A stretch of 64,000 bases of DNA from Emmonsiellopsis sp. PD_33. Lineage: Eukaryota > Ascomycota > Eurotiomycetes > Onygenales > Ajellomycetaceae. Shown one piece after another: positions 1-10,815 of the stretch (within the stretch, counting starts at the first letter, position 1; every line of letters starts with the position of its first letter). The stretch is taken from positions 1 through 64,000 of the forward strand of contig JANTQF010000044.1 of assembly GCA_032988165.1 (NCBI GenBank), read 5' to 3'. The position numbers and the translations under genes are program-made. Under the pieces are notes generated by a model. That model worked only from the letters and a program-made list of their open reading frames with translations. It was not told the DNA's origin and searched no databases.

Positions 1-3000
1 GTTCTGACCACGCCCCAGGGAAATAATCCAACTGCTGACTCTGGTGCTCAAGGTTGCGAAGCCCACTAGTAGCTTCTGGGGTGGAGTGAAGACGGCTAGA
101 GACTACTATGATGTTATTGGCGGTTCGGTATGCGGGGGGTTTTTTGTTGTAGGGGGGGTGAGGGGGCTTTTCTTTAACCCGTGGGAGGGGGGGGGGGCGA
201 ATTTTAACGCACCTCTGTAAGCCTGCTCGAATTCGGGTTCAAGAGGGAGGTTCGACATTTTGACGATAGGTTGCGATAATTGCAAGCCGACTGTTAGTTA
301 TATCAATTGATCTTTCGAGACACGACGAATATCAAATCCGTGTGTTTCTGGTGGTGTAGGCAAAGTGGTTTGTATAAAGTATGGAAAGCAATAGGGCTGT
401 GACGTAGGTGATCAACAGCGGTGGAAAAGTCGCAGAAACTAAACCGGCCACGCAGGATATTTGAGATGAAAGATGGAGAGAGAAGGAAGAAGAAGACGGG
501 AAAAGAGGGAAGACGGCGATAATTAAAAAGACACGCCGGAAATCAAACGAAAGGCAAACCTGCCCGTCTTCCGTCCTTGGGACCATTTTTCCATTGCCTT
601 TCCGTCGACTATTGCCCCTTGATTATCGTCGGACACGAGAAGGGGCACGAAAAGGACGAGGATTCTTATCTCTGCTATCTATCAGCTACGGGAGTTTGGG
701 TTAATATTTCTAGATTCAAATTGGTCATTTTTATTAAGTGCAAGGCCACTGCAACGCTTTTCTATGGGTGGGTGTGGGTTGCGATCGAAATCGAAATTAG
801 TCACGGCCGGGAACGGAGCGGAAGCTCGAGGATGGAAACGTGCCAATATAAAAACAAAAAAAAACAAAAAAAAAATAAAAAAGATACGGAAGACCGAGCT
901 TGGGCGCAATGACGTAGGATTTTCCCAGGGTCCTTTTTTATCTGTGTCGCACGCGACAGCGCGAAGGTGTGATCGAGATAGCTGAAGAAATTGGCTGATA
1001 GGAGGCCTCAATTCTGCGATATCTTCCAAGGCATCATTGCTGGCCTATCCTCATTGCACTTCTCACCATCCCTGTAGTTCCACCCCCAACCCCCCTTAGC
1101 TCTGACTTCGGTGGCGTTGGCGAAAGCTCGGGATAATAGCTCTGACATCACACTTCCGATGACGGAACCCACCACACACCGGAAATCCTCTGCTAGTTCA
1201 CCACAGCAGAGGCACACAATGCCGCCGAGCCGATCACACTACCCGGAGCGAACAATTAAGCCTGCTCGGCGCATCAATTAAAATTTAAGCAGCAGTGTTC
1301 CCCACGATGCCATGCGTGCCCCTCTGCGCCGCGTCGCAGAAACGCCTTGGCTGCAGCTGTAGTGCAAAGGGGCCCTGCGCAGTCTGCTTGGGATTACCAA
1401 TTACTTTCGAGTCATGGCTCTCGTCTCCCCACCTCGCTGCAGCCACCGCGAGCGTTGAAACTTGACTGGCGGCACAAGGGGGTTTCTTGATGTTGGCTTG
1501 CGGCTCTCGGGCGATTCGTGGAGCCCTAACCCTAATTCATTTTTCTTTTTCCGGTCATCCTCCCACCCCCACCACAGTTATTTGAGGAGTTATATCATTT
1601 TAACCGGTGCCGCCTCAGTTATTCTTCACGAAGAAGAAATGCAGTAGGATGCAGGCTGGTGGAATGCGATGCTGGATCTCAATTTATATCCGGTCCTACG
1701 ATGAATGCCAGTCGTCGTTTGCCTGAATGCATTGCCAGGGCGGCTTGCAGTGCAGACGGCTAGCTCTGTGTCGCACCTTTTAACTATCTGTTTGCCATGA
1801 CTTATTTTGATTACATGCCAGTTCCTCTAGCTTCCTCATTGCTTCTGGATACTCGCGCAAGCCCAACATCTCCATGTCCTACCTACATCAATGCCCAAGA
1901 GCTGCCCCTCGCCCACACCACCTCGGTAAATATAACTGCTCAACTGCTCAACTGATCATTCTGCCGGTCTGTTTAGTCCTGGGAGTCACATCACTGTCCC
2001 CATTCCACGCTCTCTTCTTTCCTCTCTTTAAAAGAATGGCAGAAAAGCGCCATTGTTGCCGATTACCTCGCGGTGCCACATGTATCACGCACCATCCACG
2101 CAATCATGAGCGGGTTTCCGGCGAACTCGTAACTAACTACTCGTATGCCACAAATAGTGGCGCCCGTTGTGCATCCCCGCTATCAACTACCTACAACACC
2201 ATGCGTCTAGGACTGCAGGCTTCAAGCTCGCCCTGTGTGGCGCCCGAACAACTAAGCGGGGGGATAAACATCTGTGCATCACCAGAAGGCATATTCGATT
2301 GAGAAACAAAAAGCTGAAGAGCATCAGTCTTCCGACGATACCTGTTACCGACAGATGATATCGGGCGGATGTCCAACGGCCTGCTACCTTTCGTACTCCG
2401 TGAGGAGTCGAGTTTCGGAGATTGGTGTGTTATTGACGATAGTGATGAGACCTGCGGACCAGAGCTACATGATAGCTAGGCTATTTACCTTATATCCTGA
2501 CAGGGAGATAAACAATGGCGAGAAAGCAGAGATTTGAAACTAATTAGTATCTATCATGGCCTCGATGCCTTTGGAGGAATATGGCCTGAAATATAGAAAC
2601 GCAGAGAGCATATCCATCATCTCCCTATTTGTTGAATACCACATTACAACCATCAACGACCGGTTAGAGGGGGTACGACCGCCAGCTCGTAATTCCATTA
2701 AATAGCGGAAGGAAGCTCGCTTCAAAGAACGACAGGAAGAAGCAAGAACCGACTAAAAACTGAAATTCTTGCAGCTGACATGGATGCTTGAGTTTCCGCA
2801 GCCGAGAACTAATGTGGCTATTAGAACGTGATGTGGGATGGTCATGATTAGCAGGATGGAGGAGGGTTGCGAGACTGGCTCGATGATGGGGGATTTATTA
2901 ACCTCCAGCCCCTGAATGACAGTCCCTTGAGAGTGTCCTTAAACGAGACAGCTCACGTATGCAGCAAATGCATGCTGTCAAACAGGCCCAAAGGCATAAA

Positions 3001-3092
3001 ATAATAACTGCTTCAAACTCCATACTGTGGGCCGACGGAAACCAAACCAAAAATCTCCACATCTATCAAGTCCCCAATAAATATGCTTTGGA
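1..3092. other. Gene-poor stretch, no supportable gene
   Basis: I see no convincing gene here. The first 69 bases read open in frame 1 and stop at TAG; they could be the last codons of a gene beginning outside the window, but nothing in them is recognisable. Homopolymer tracts are present: a G run near 187-197 and A runs near 856-880. Small open frames on both strands overlap each other and show no domain, signal or splice context. Confidence 0.5.
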
Positions 3093-3094
3093 TA

Positions 3095-3197
3095 TTGTGC
3101 CTTGCAAAAACCATGTGAAAGTCACATGATTCAGCCCTTGGTGGAAACACACACCAAAAAAACACATGTCATTCCCACCCAGCATAGAAAATAGAGA
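3095..3197 (+). repeat. Left terminal inverted repeat of the transposon
   Basis: These 103 bases match the reverse complement of 6488-6590 with only four differences that I can count, all transitions. The outer end is TTGTGCC, preceded by TA. Weaker similarity continues inward for another 50 or so bases on both sides. Confidence 0.92.
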
Positions 3198-3361
3198 CAA
3201 AAAAAATAAACAAACCTTTCTACCCACTAAAACATGCATTTTTAACTCCATTTTTTGCATATAATTACTCTATATCCACCTCTTTTTAAGATGATTACCT
3301 CTACAAACTGTTCCTGCCATTCAAATAGTTAAAAATCCCACTAAATGTGTACTTGCAGTAG

Positions 3362-3562
3362 TGTAAAGGCCACCCTAAATGCAGCAGCTACTGTAAAGGG
3401 GACCCTGCAGAATGTGATAGCTGTAAAGGCTATTAAAAAGGCTGCAAGAAGAAAGCCTGCCTCAAGGAGGAAGAAGGCTGTGCTGCAGGTAGTTTAGATT
3501 ATCCTTATATCACTATAAATTTAAATCCTCAATTTGAAGGCTACTATTATAATAAACACTGA
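3362..3562 (+). pseudogene. Cysteine-rich reading-frame relic inside the transposon
   Basis: One frame reads as a cysteine- and lysine-rich stretch with evenly spaced Cys residues: CKGHPKC, then YCKGDPAECDSCKG, one in-frame stop, then KGCKKKACLKEEEGC. It ends at TGA near 3560. The spacing looks like a small metal-binding module. It lies on the strand opposite the transposase remnant, next to the left inverted repeat. I do not recognise the family; it may be a second element-encoded protein or captured host sequence. Confidence 0.4.
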
Positions 3563-5589
3563 TGATGAGGCCCCCTCCCTATATGAATCTAAATCATTTT
3601 TATTAGAGTTATTTTCTAAGCTATCTTCTGAGCTATCTTCTGAGTGAGAACTGTTACTACAGGTATTATTATTATTAGAGAATTAGATATTATTTGAAGA
3701 TTCATCTTTACTAGATTCAGAGCTAGAGCTAGAGACTTAGATTATAATATATATTTATCATAATAGGGTTAGTTAAATACTAGATGATGACAAGAAATTA
3801 GTCTTATTTAGTTTCTTTAAATGTATTAAGTTTAAAGACCAGAAGATCTCTTTATCTAGTATCTTTATAACTACTATTATGAATAATACAGTGTTAATTG
3901 CCCATACTGAGATCAAAGCTCATAAGATAGCAAAGAAATGAGATGCAAAGAATTTAGAGAAAAAGACTAGATTTAATCATATAATTATAATTTACTTTAG
4001 TAAAAAATAGAATATAAATGACATACTTATCTTCAACATCTAGTATAACTATCATTAAATTTACCTGCTACTAGAGTAATATCAATACAACAGTGAGAAG
4101 CAATTTAAAGTCTAACTAGTAATATTTTTCAGGGCTAAAATTATGAATGCTAAGGCTGTAGTTGCTATAGCTATAACTATAGATATAAAAGCTATATAAT
4201 TAGTCAAGCTAACATCTAAAAAATGCACAAAAGATATTAAAAATGAATCAGAATCTCCTACACAGCTAGCAAAATCACCTCACATTATAGAAGTAGATGA
4301 TAATGAGAATATTATAGAGAAATCTGCCTACATCATATTTACTATTAAATAATACACCAAATTGAAGACTAAATGCAATAAAGAGGATGAGCTCAGTTAA
4401 TTGAGTAGGAAACTAAAAAAGTAATAATAATATTAATATTTAAACTATAAAAATTATGATAGGAAAGTCTGCTGAATCTCATCAAATAATCTTTATATTT
4501 CTATAATTATTAGTAAGATTAATAGCTGAGTATTTAATATAATGAAGGATAAGGCCACACTGCAGGTCCCAGGCAGTAGATTAATTAAGAGACTCCTTAA
4601 GTAGAATCTAAAATATTTAAAAAAGACAGTAGAAGCTGAGGCTGCATCTGAGACTTCAAATCAACTTATATAATTTAGTTTACTAGCTGTTATATTTCCT
4701 CTAAGTGCTCCTGTAGCACCTATAGTATAAAATAAAATGAGTAATTTAATGAATATAATAATAATAAGATATTTAATAGAGATAATAGGTAAAAGGCCTT
4801 CTTACCCCCTATATCTATCATATTCTTCACTAAATCCATTCAATTTAGTATTTAATTTGCCTACTAATGTACCAGCTGCATTAAATCTACTATATCCATT
4901 AAATTTAATAAGTCCTATAAAGTTATTAAATAATCAAATAATTTTAGTAGATTTATCCTTTAAACTGCTATTAATCTCCTCTTTCTTTCCCTTTTCTGAA
5001 TCTGAGCTTCTACCATGCAGCAGTTCTCTACTAATACTAGATTTCCTAGCTGATTAGATCTGAGATGAATATTTCAACTAGCTTATTACTAAACACTCAA
5101 TACATATAGACTTCATTAGAGATATAAAAGATATATTTAAATAGAAGATCTTTAAGTTGGATATGATCTACAAACTATCTAAGAAGAAATTACATAGATT
5201 TAATATACTACAAAGTATTTTCTATATAATTCAGGATAGATTAAAAGATCCTATGTAGCTTTAACATCTCAGAAAGTTTAAATATAAGATCTATAGTAGA
5301 AGTACAGCTAGTTCTAGGCCTACTACAGGGGATTTAATATTTTAGAGTGATGAAGAGGATTCATAATTTCTTAATGCTGAGACATAGTTAACTAATAGAA
5401 ATGTAAATTCTCTTGATTATATATAGTAAAATAGCCTTCTAATTAATATAAGCTAATTAAAAATATTCTCTTGCATTAGAATCTCTCATAAAATTCCTCA
5501 CAGTATAATGTAGAAACTCCTTAAAATCTTCACTAAACTACTCATTAATTAGAGCTCTATATCTCTATATTCAGGCCTTTAATGTATGA

Positions 5590-6280
5590 AAAAACTTCTC
5601 AATCAGATTATAATCTGATAAATATGGAGGTAAAAATAACAGACTAACCTCTATCTCTATATATAAGATCTTAAGTTTTTAAGAATAGTATATATTATAG
5701 TTATTCATTACTATAATATAATATCTTTACTGGCAATTAGGTAGAATGTAAAGCTATATGAATTCATTAAATCTCTTAGTATTATATGAGTTATAAAAGA
5801 TGTTATAAGCTTTATATTCATTAATAATTATAGTAGATAAAATAGATTACTTACTTAACCTCTTGCAGGAGGTTCTAACTTAGCATGGGAAGCCTCTTAC
5901 TGATTATTTATATCTTTAATTAATTATACATTTATTTATAATACTCTCATTAAGAAAGATGAACTATTTAAATTTATATTAAGATATCTATATGAGCTAT
6001 ATCTAGTAGAGCTTAGAATCCTACTAAGTAATAATATATTTAATTTTTTTATTCATTATATTTAGCTTCTTCAGCACTCTAAATATTAATAAGACTTTAA
6101 GAGTTATATTAAACTTGTTCTTCACAAACTTAATGATCTCATTCAGATATACTATTAAATACTCAGTAAAGAAATCCTCTAACCTCTAGAGTACATTTTG
6201 AGTTATTTTTAGTAGTCTTTCTTGAATTACTCTATATCCTCTGGCCCCAGCTGGGTATTCTAAAAACACACTGATTCTAT
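5590..6280 (-). pseudogene. DDE transposase remnant
   Basis: Reading the minus strand across frameshifts and stops gives the ordered signature of a fungal DDE_3-type (Tc1/mariner-like) transposase. FLNES near 5942-5968 stands where FLDES carries the first catalytic Asp. RFNEFI follows near 5775. VMNN near 5700-5715 stands where VMDN carries the second Asp. FLPPYLSDYNLIEKFF lies at about 5589-5640, where the third acidic residue is retained in the IEKFF part. Both Asp-to-Asn changes are single G-to-A steps, as RIP would make. There is no intact reading frame; it is dead. Confidence 0.8.
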
Positions 6281-6487
6281 TGAATTCAATATACAGTTAC
6301 TAGGTAGACTGACTACATATAGATAATTGAAGCTGGTGAGTTCCCAGCCTCCAACAGCTATATAATCCAATTAATGGTTGATTTGTCAAGGGGGGTAGGC
6401 ATTCTAATGGAATCTGGTGGATTTGACATGAAAATCAGGGTTGAATGGTGTTTTTTAGGCAGGTAGGAGGCATTGTTGATTTTTTCA

Positions 6488-6590
6488 TCTCTATTTTCTA
6501 TGCTGGGTGGGAATGACATGTGTTTTTTTGGTGTGTGTTTCCATCAAGGGCTGAATCATGCGACTTTTGCATGGTTTTTGCAAGGCACAA
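6488..6590 (-). repeat. Right terminal inverted repeat of the transposon
   Basis: Inverted partner of 3095-3197. It ends in GGCACAA followed by TA at 6591-6592. The match to the left copy gives both borders to the base. Confidence 0.92.
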
Positions 6591-6592
6591 TA

Positions 6593-7010
6593 TGCACTGA
6601 ACTAGTTAGTTGATCCGGGCCAGGTAGTTAAATTCTCCACTTTAATTTCTGACGTGTTGATTCTATCGAGGAATCTACTGTGATACCTCCAGAGAGTTAT
6701 ATTCCCGTCAAAGCTGTAATTTTCCAGTGGGGATTTTTATATTTAATAGATTCGGTCAACTGGAGCATCTAACCAACCATGCCGTCGTTATTTTCCTCAA
6801 CCAAAGACAGCACGGAAGATCGCAGGACCATCTCTTGTACACACAGCATACAGTATTTGACGGGATTGATCGATGAGGCTTTGACGGAGCAAATGTCTTT
6901 GGGAAAGCCAGGGGCCTGCGAAATTTAGCCATATGAGATCTGGACTGCATAGCTTCTCTGGAAAAGAAAGTATCGGAACACCACCCACTAATGCCTCATA
7001 TGAGAAAGCG
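6593..7010. other. Spacer without a visible gene
   Basis: Ordinary composition resumes after the transposon border. The short open frames here on the minus strand have no recognisable content. Confidence 0.5.
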
Positions 7011-7613
7011 TCAAAACAGCAAAGAGTGTCTTTCTTCCATCAACCGTCTTCGCTGCTCTCGTTGTTCCATCACCCCTTCTACCACCCCCATAAACACCTC
7101 CTCTAATCCGCTTCCATCCTCCGCCGAACAATCCACGGTAAACCCTCCTAACCCCCTCGCCAGCCTCTCCCTCTCCTCCACACTGACAGCAATATCCACA
7201 GGGTCCCGTTCAGCCCCCAACGCCACAATCCCAATTGGAACAGGCCTCTTCGTGGCCAGCCCACTCGTCAGAAGCCGCTCCTCGTCAGCCCATCTACCCC
7301 CCATCAGGAGACCACGGTGAGTCTTGCCGTTGGCAAACTGCCATTCCTCCCGCTCCTCCATCACCAGATCATACAGTCTCCTTACGTTCTCGGGGCTGTG
7401 TGGATGACAGAGATCGTAGACGAAGATGATGCCCTCGGCCGCTCGACAAATCTCATGTCGCTTGGTGGAAGTGTACCAACCATGCTCGCCGAACTGGAAT
7501 TGTGTTTGTTTCGATACTTCAAGTGCAACCTGGGTGTCATTGGCAACGCGCAGTATGCGGGTGGTCGGCTCTTCGGTGGGGTCGTAATGTTCGATGAAAA
7601 GGCCGTAAGCGAG
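7011..7613 (-). CDS. Ras-like small GTPase, atypical and possibly broken
   Basis: The 200-residue exon begins after a plausible acceptor (ATATCTAG). It carries EHYDPTEEP, matching the Ras switch I YDPTIE, then AEGIIFVYDL (strand beta-4 of the GTPase fold) and DCSAEDGSG, matching the G5 SAK motif. Two guanine-binding elements are missing or unrecognisable: DTAG (G3) and NKxD (G4, here GAERD at best). No good P-loop exon is visible upstream. The best candidate is 7820-7870, reading MAGRMPVF then NILVVSALG, which resembles the start of a P-loop but has Ser where the first Gly belongs and no GKS after it. I infer a divergent or decaying Ras-superfamily gene. The 5' structure is unresolved. Confidence 0.55.
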   Translation of the reverse strand, partial: LAYGLFIEHYDPTEEPTTRILRVANDTQVALEVSKQTQFQFGEHGWYTSTKRHEICRAAEGIIFVYDLCHPHSPENVRRLYDLVMEEREEWQFANGKTHRGLLMGGRWADEERLLTSGLATKRPVPIGIVALGAERDPVDIAVSVEERERLARGLGGFTVDCSAEDGSGLEEVFMGVVEGVMEQREQRRRLMEERHSLLF

Positions 7614-7870
7614 CTAGATATGTATATAGATGTGGGTTAGAAAGGCAGATTGAACCAAGATCGAGTAGATGATCGTATAAGAAGAGGGTGGAATATGGGC
7701 ATCTGTCATCTCTCCCTATATTTTATGCTGCATCCTTTTCGTTCTAAAAAAAGGGGAGGGGGGTATGAAAGACGTTGTGTTAATACATAGTAAACGATGT
7801 CGTTTTGAGGAATTGTCACTCCAAGGGCCGAAACGACAAGTATATTGAAAACTGGCATCCGCCCTGCCAT

Positions 7871-8263
7871 TGTTTTTAGGCTGTGGGAGAAGTTGCTGTT
7901 TAGTACTAAGTTAGAGGTGGTTTTGTGGGTGAATAGAGGTTGTCGTCGATGGATGGAGTGGGTAGTACTTGTGGTTGCATGGAAAGCAGAGCTCGACGAA
8001 GAGGAGGCGAGAAATTCATGCTGCCCGAGACTAGTTAGTGGTTACAGGCATGGGAGGGCTTCCGAAGCATGGAATAATTTAATAGGGCTCAGGGGGTGGT
8101 TTTATTAACAGCTATTTTTAACAGATGAAGGTCACGTGACGAATGCTGTTAAGGCCTCGCTCATCCATCTTCCTCTTCTTCCTCTTCTTCCTTCTCTTCT
8201 TCTTCCTCTTCTTTTTTTTGTAGGCCCATGTCAACATGGAAAAAAGCCACGAGTCAGTTTTGT
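7871..8263. other. Spacer with a CTT-rich pyrimidine tract
   Basis: No gene is visible. A CTT/TTC-rich low-complexity tract occupies about 8165-8220. The spacer separates the 3' end of the phosphorylase-domain gene from the GTPase-like gene upstream; both lie on the minus strand. Confidence 0.5.
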
Positions 8264-10128
8264 TTACGGGTACATTGAAATATTCATCAAGGCCCTGAAG
8301 GTAAACTCATCCCATATGCTGTAAGCCCGAATCACAGCATAAATACGATGTCCTGGCCCCATAGCGAGATTCAGATCCTTCAGCCTCCAGCGGTAGTCAG
8401 AGGCATTGAGCGGCATCAAATTCAATCCCCCTTCCTCACTCTTCCCCTGGCAACCCATCACACGTCGCCCAAGGAACTTGAATTCGCCAGAGTTCACCAC
8501 AGGCGGGACGAAGAAGGCGCCGCGATTCCAAGCCCGACTACCACCTCCAAGCGGCTTGCCAGCAGTGATGGTTTCGGTGCTGGCTTGCTGGTAAAATGGG
8601 CGGGCGATTTTCTCTGATTCACCGCTAGCCTCGGTACATATGGTTGTTGGGGGCATGGGAATACCTTGTACCGGCCGGGCAGCGTGGAAAATGTCGACCT
8701 CAACTATGCATGAGGCCCAAGTGGTATGCGTGAATATGGCCAGGTGGATCTCAGAGATCTGTTGCGTGGATGCAAAGCTGGGGTTGATCTCTTGTATGTG
8801 TTGCCCGGCCCAGATCAGCCTCCACTGGTGTTGCCATCTTCCATCGTATATCGCATCGGTGCGCATGACACCGCTGTCGTTTGTCTGAGACCCAGCCTCA
8901 CCGCGTCCGTCGGGCGGCCTGTTAGTTCCAGGGACGGTTGACGGATTACTGCTTCCAGATCCGGTCGGAGGGTTGTTACTCCCGTCTCCCCCGGACGGAG
9001 GACCTGTTCTAGATTCCGGAGTAGGATTGCTGGCTCTAGGAGGATTCGAGCTCGTGTTTGGATCTAGCACGTCAGCGAACGAAATAAAATAATCGTTGGG
9101 CTCTACATACCTCGATTCAAGGTTTCGTTCGCTGTGGGAACTTTTCCAACATCCTGTACCGGAAGATAGTGAAGCAGTTCCCTTGCGTATGCGGCAGCAG
9201 TGGCAGCGGCATAAGGCTGCCATTGATCATTCTTATGCGAGTCGGCGTAGTCGCACAGTCCGCGGATCACCAGGCAGGGGAATTGATTCATCAGCCCGGC
9301 TGCCTCCATCTCAAAGCAGATGCAATCTTCCTCACTGTGTTTAACCAATTTCTCCCTGGCTCTAGCATTCTTGACCAACGTGTTTCCTGATGCGATCACT
9401 CCGTAATGGATGCTCAGCTTTTCCGGCTGACGGGGACCACGTTTGATAAGCTTGGCTGGATCACATTTGTTGCAGTTGTTCCCGCCGGCATGATCGTATT
9501 CAACCTCAAATAGGCGATCGTTCTTTGCTCCCTGGTGTACGTAGGCCGCTGCACCATCCCGAGCCTCACCCATCGCCGGCAATCGTTTCAACATCTCAGA
9601 TAGGTACGTAGGAATTTTCGAATCCCGTTTTTTGTGTTCCGTTTGGATCTTCGCAACCGCCATACGGAGCGCTATGGGAGGGGTATTGAGGGACCCTTTC
9701 CTTACAAACTCTCCGTCGCTAAGAGCTTTGCCTAGATCATACTGGACAACGCCGCCACTTTTTCCATCGGGACGACTGACTGCAACGTCCCCGAGCCGGA
9801 TATCCCTGCCGTCTCGAGGGATGGCAGCTCCAATACCGACCATGAGCCCGAATCGTATTTCCGGAAAGGTTGACAACATCGACATTGCGACGCCTGTTGC
9901 GGGTGTCGTTCCGTATTCGCCATCTGGAAGGGATGCGATGACTACATTATGGCCACCGATACGGCCCAAGGTATACACGTTGTTGTCGGTCCGGGGCTGT
10001 TTAAAACCCTTTGGATCTGCATGTTTCTCCTCGAGCATTTCTTCGGCCGGCGCGCGCTCGAGAGGGAGTGCGCAAATCCATCCTATCGTGTATTCGGTGG
10101 CGCTGTTGAGGCTGTTGAGGCTGGTCAT
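8264..10128 (-). CDS. Nucleoside phosphorylase-domain protein with Pro-rich linker and unknown C-terminal domain
   Basis: Two exons, 9111-10128 and 8264-9063, joined by a 47-bp intron (GTATGT...TAG), give 605 residues. Residues about 13-330 are a PNP/UDP-phosphorylase (MTA/SAH nucleosidase-like) domain. It shows YTIGWICALPLE, the Gly-rich LMVGIGAAIP segment, CFEMEAAGLM (substrate-site Met-Glu pair) and VIRGLCDYADSHKNDQW. In fungi this type commonly sits at the N terminus of NLR-like proteins, before NACHT/NB-ARC and repeats. Here those are absent: a Pro/Ser/Gly-rich linker (about 345-400) is followed by a 200-residue region that I do not recognise. No signal peptide or membrane segment is seen, so it is probably cytosolic. 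A nucleotide or nucleoside hydrolase effector role is inferred from the family only. Confidence 0.8.
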
Positions 10129-10815
10129 TGTTGCTGGCTATGATAAAATCAAGTGCTTCACGGAGTCCATTATGATGAGCGACTGAGGCATATCGTCTTG
10201 ATTCCATGTTAAATAGCCTTGTGCACTCCCTGGACGGGGTTTGGTGATGGGATGTTGGAGAACTCTCATTGGTCATTTCGGATCCGGACAACGCTATAGG
10301 TCCTATGGGACTTGTTTTATTTTTCCAATTCAGTTGCGCATCCAACGAAGGTGTCTAGCACTAGTTGTGGTAGGTGATGTACTTCTCTTGGATCAGACCA
10401 CTGTCGCGCTGACCATTACTTAGGTGCTTCTTCCGCTTCAGCAGCAATATACACGGTGGTCTTGAACGCCCCTTGACTACAACATCATCATATTCGTCAG
10501 TGATCAGCTGTGTCTTTCAGAGAACGACGGGGAATCCATCCAATAGCAAAGAATCTATGAGCCCCCATTGCTTAACATCCTACGTGCACAAATGGCTTGG
10601 CTACCCCGCTTGATTACGGGGGCTAATGGTTATTATGGTAGCAATGTGAGAGCTGAAAAGGATGGACTCATAAGAGGCACATGTGAGTTGATATAATCAA
10701 ATACCTGAACTTAGTCGAAAGTCACTCTCTTGCAAGGAAAAGAAAAAAGAAAACATAAAGACAAAGTTTCTCCCCTAGCGCATCCCGATGCCTTCGTTCC
10801 CATCCAACGTTCTCA
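10129..10815. other. Intergenic spacer
   Basis: Promoter side of the phosphorylase-domain gene and 3' side of the PLP-like gene. No coding signal is supported. Confidence 0.5.

Larger units (their letters stand above)
3095..6590 (-). mobile_element. Degenerate Tc1/mariner-type DNA transposon, RIP-like decay
   Basis: A 3,496-bp element is bounded by near-perfect 103-bp inverted repeats, both starting TTGTGCCTTGC at the outer end. Each end is flanked by the dinucleotide TA (3093-3094 and 6591-6592), which is the target duplication expected for Tc1/mariner insertion. The interior is strikingly AT-rich compared with the flanks and full of stops in all frames. Its minus strand still shows the skeleton of a DDE transposase at about 5.59-6.28 kb. 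The excess of C-to-T and G-to-A type changes is what fungal repeat-induced point mutation produces; the composition is seen, RIP as the cause is inferred. The element is longer than the usual 1.3-2 kb for the group, and the left half (about 3.2-5.5 kb) is not explained by the transposase. Confidence 0.88.

Noticed and set aside
1518..1532. CCCTAACCCTAA resembling a telomere repeat
   Set aside because: Only two units, with gene-bearing sequence on both sides; chance match.
1874..2302. 142-codon open frame on the plus strand
   Set aside because: No domain, biased composition or splice context, and overlapped by other frames of similar quality.
4737..5057. 106-codon open frame in AT-rich DNA
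   Set aside because: Low-complexity Ile/Leu/Asn-rich product of the decayed transposon interior.
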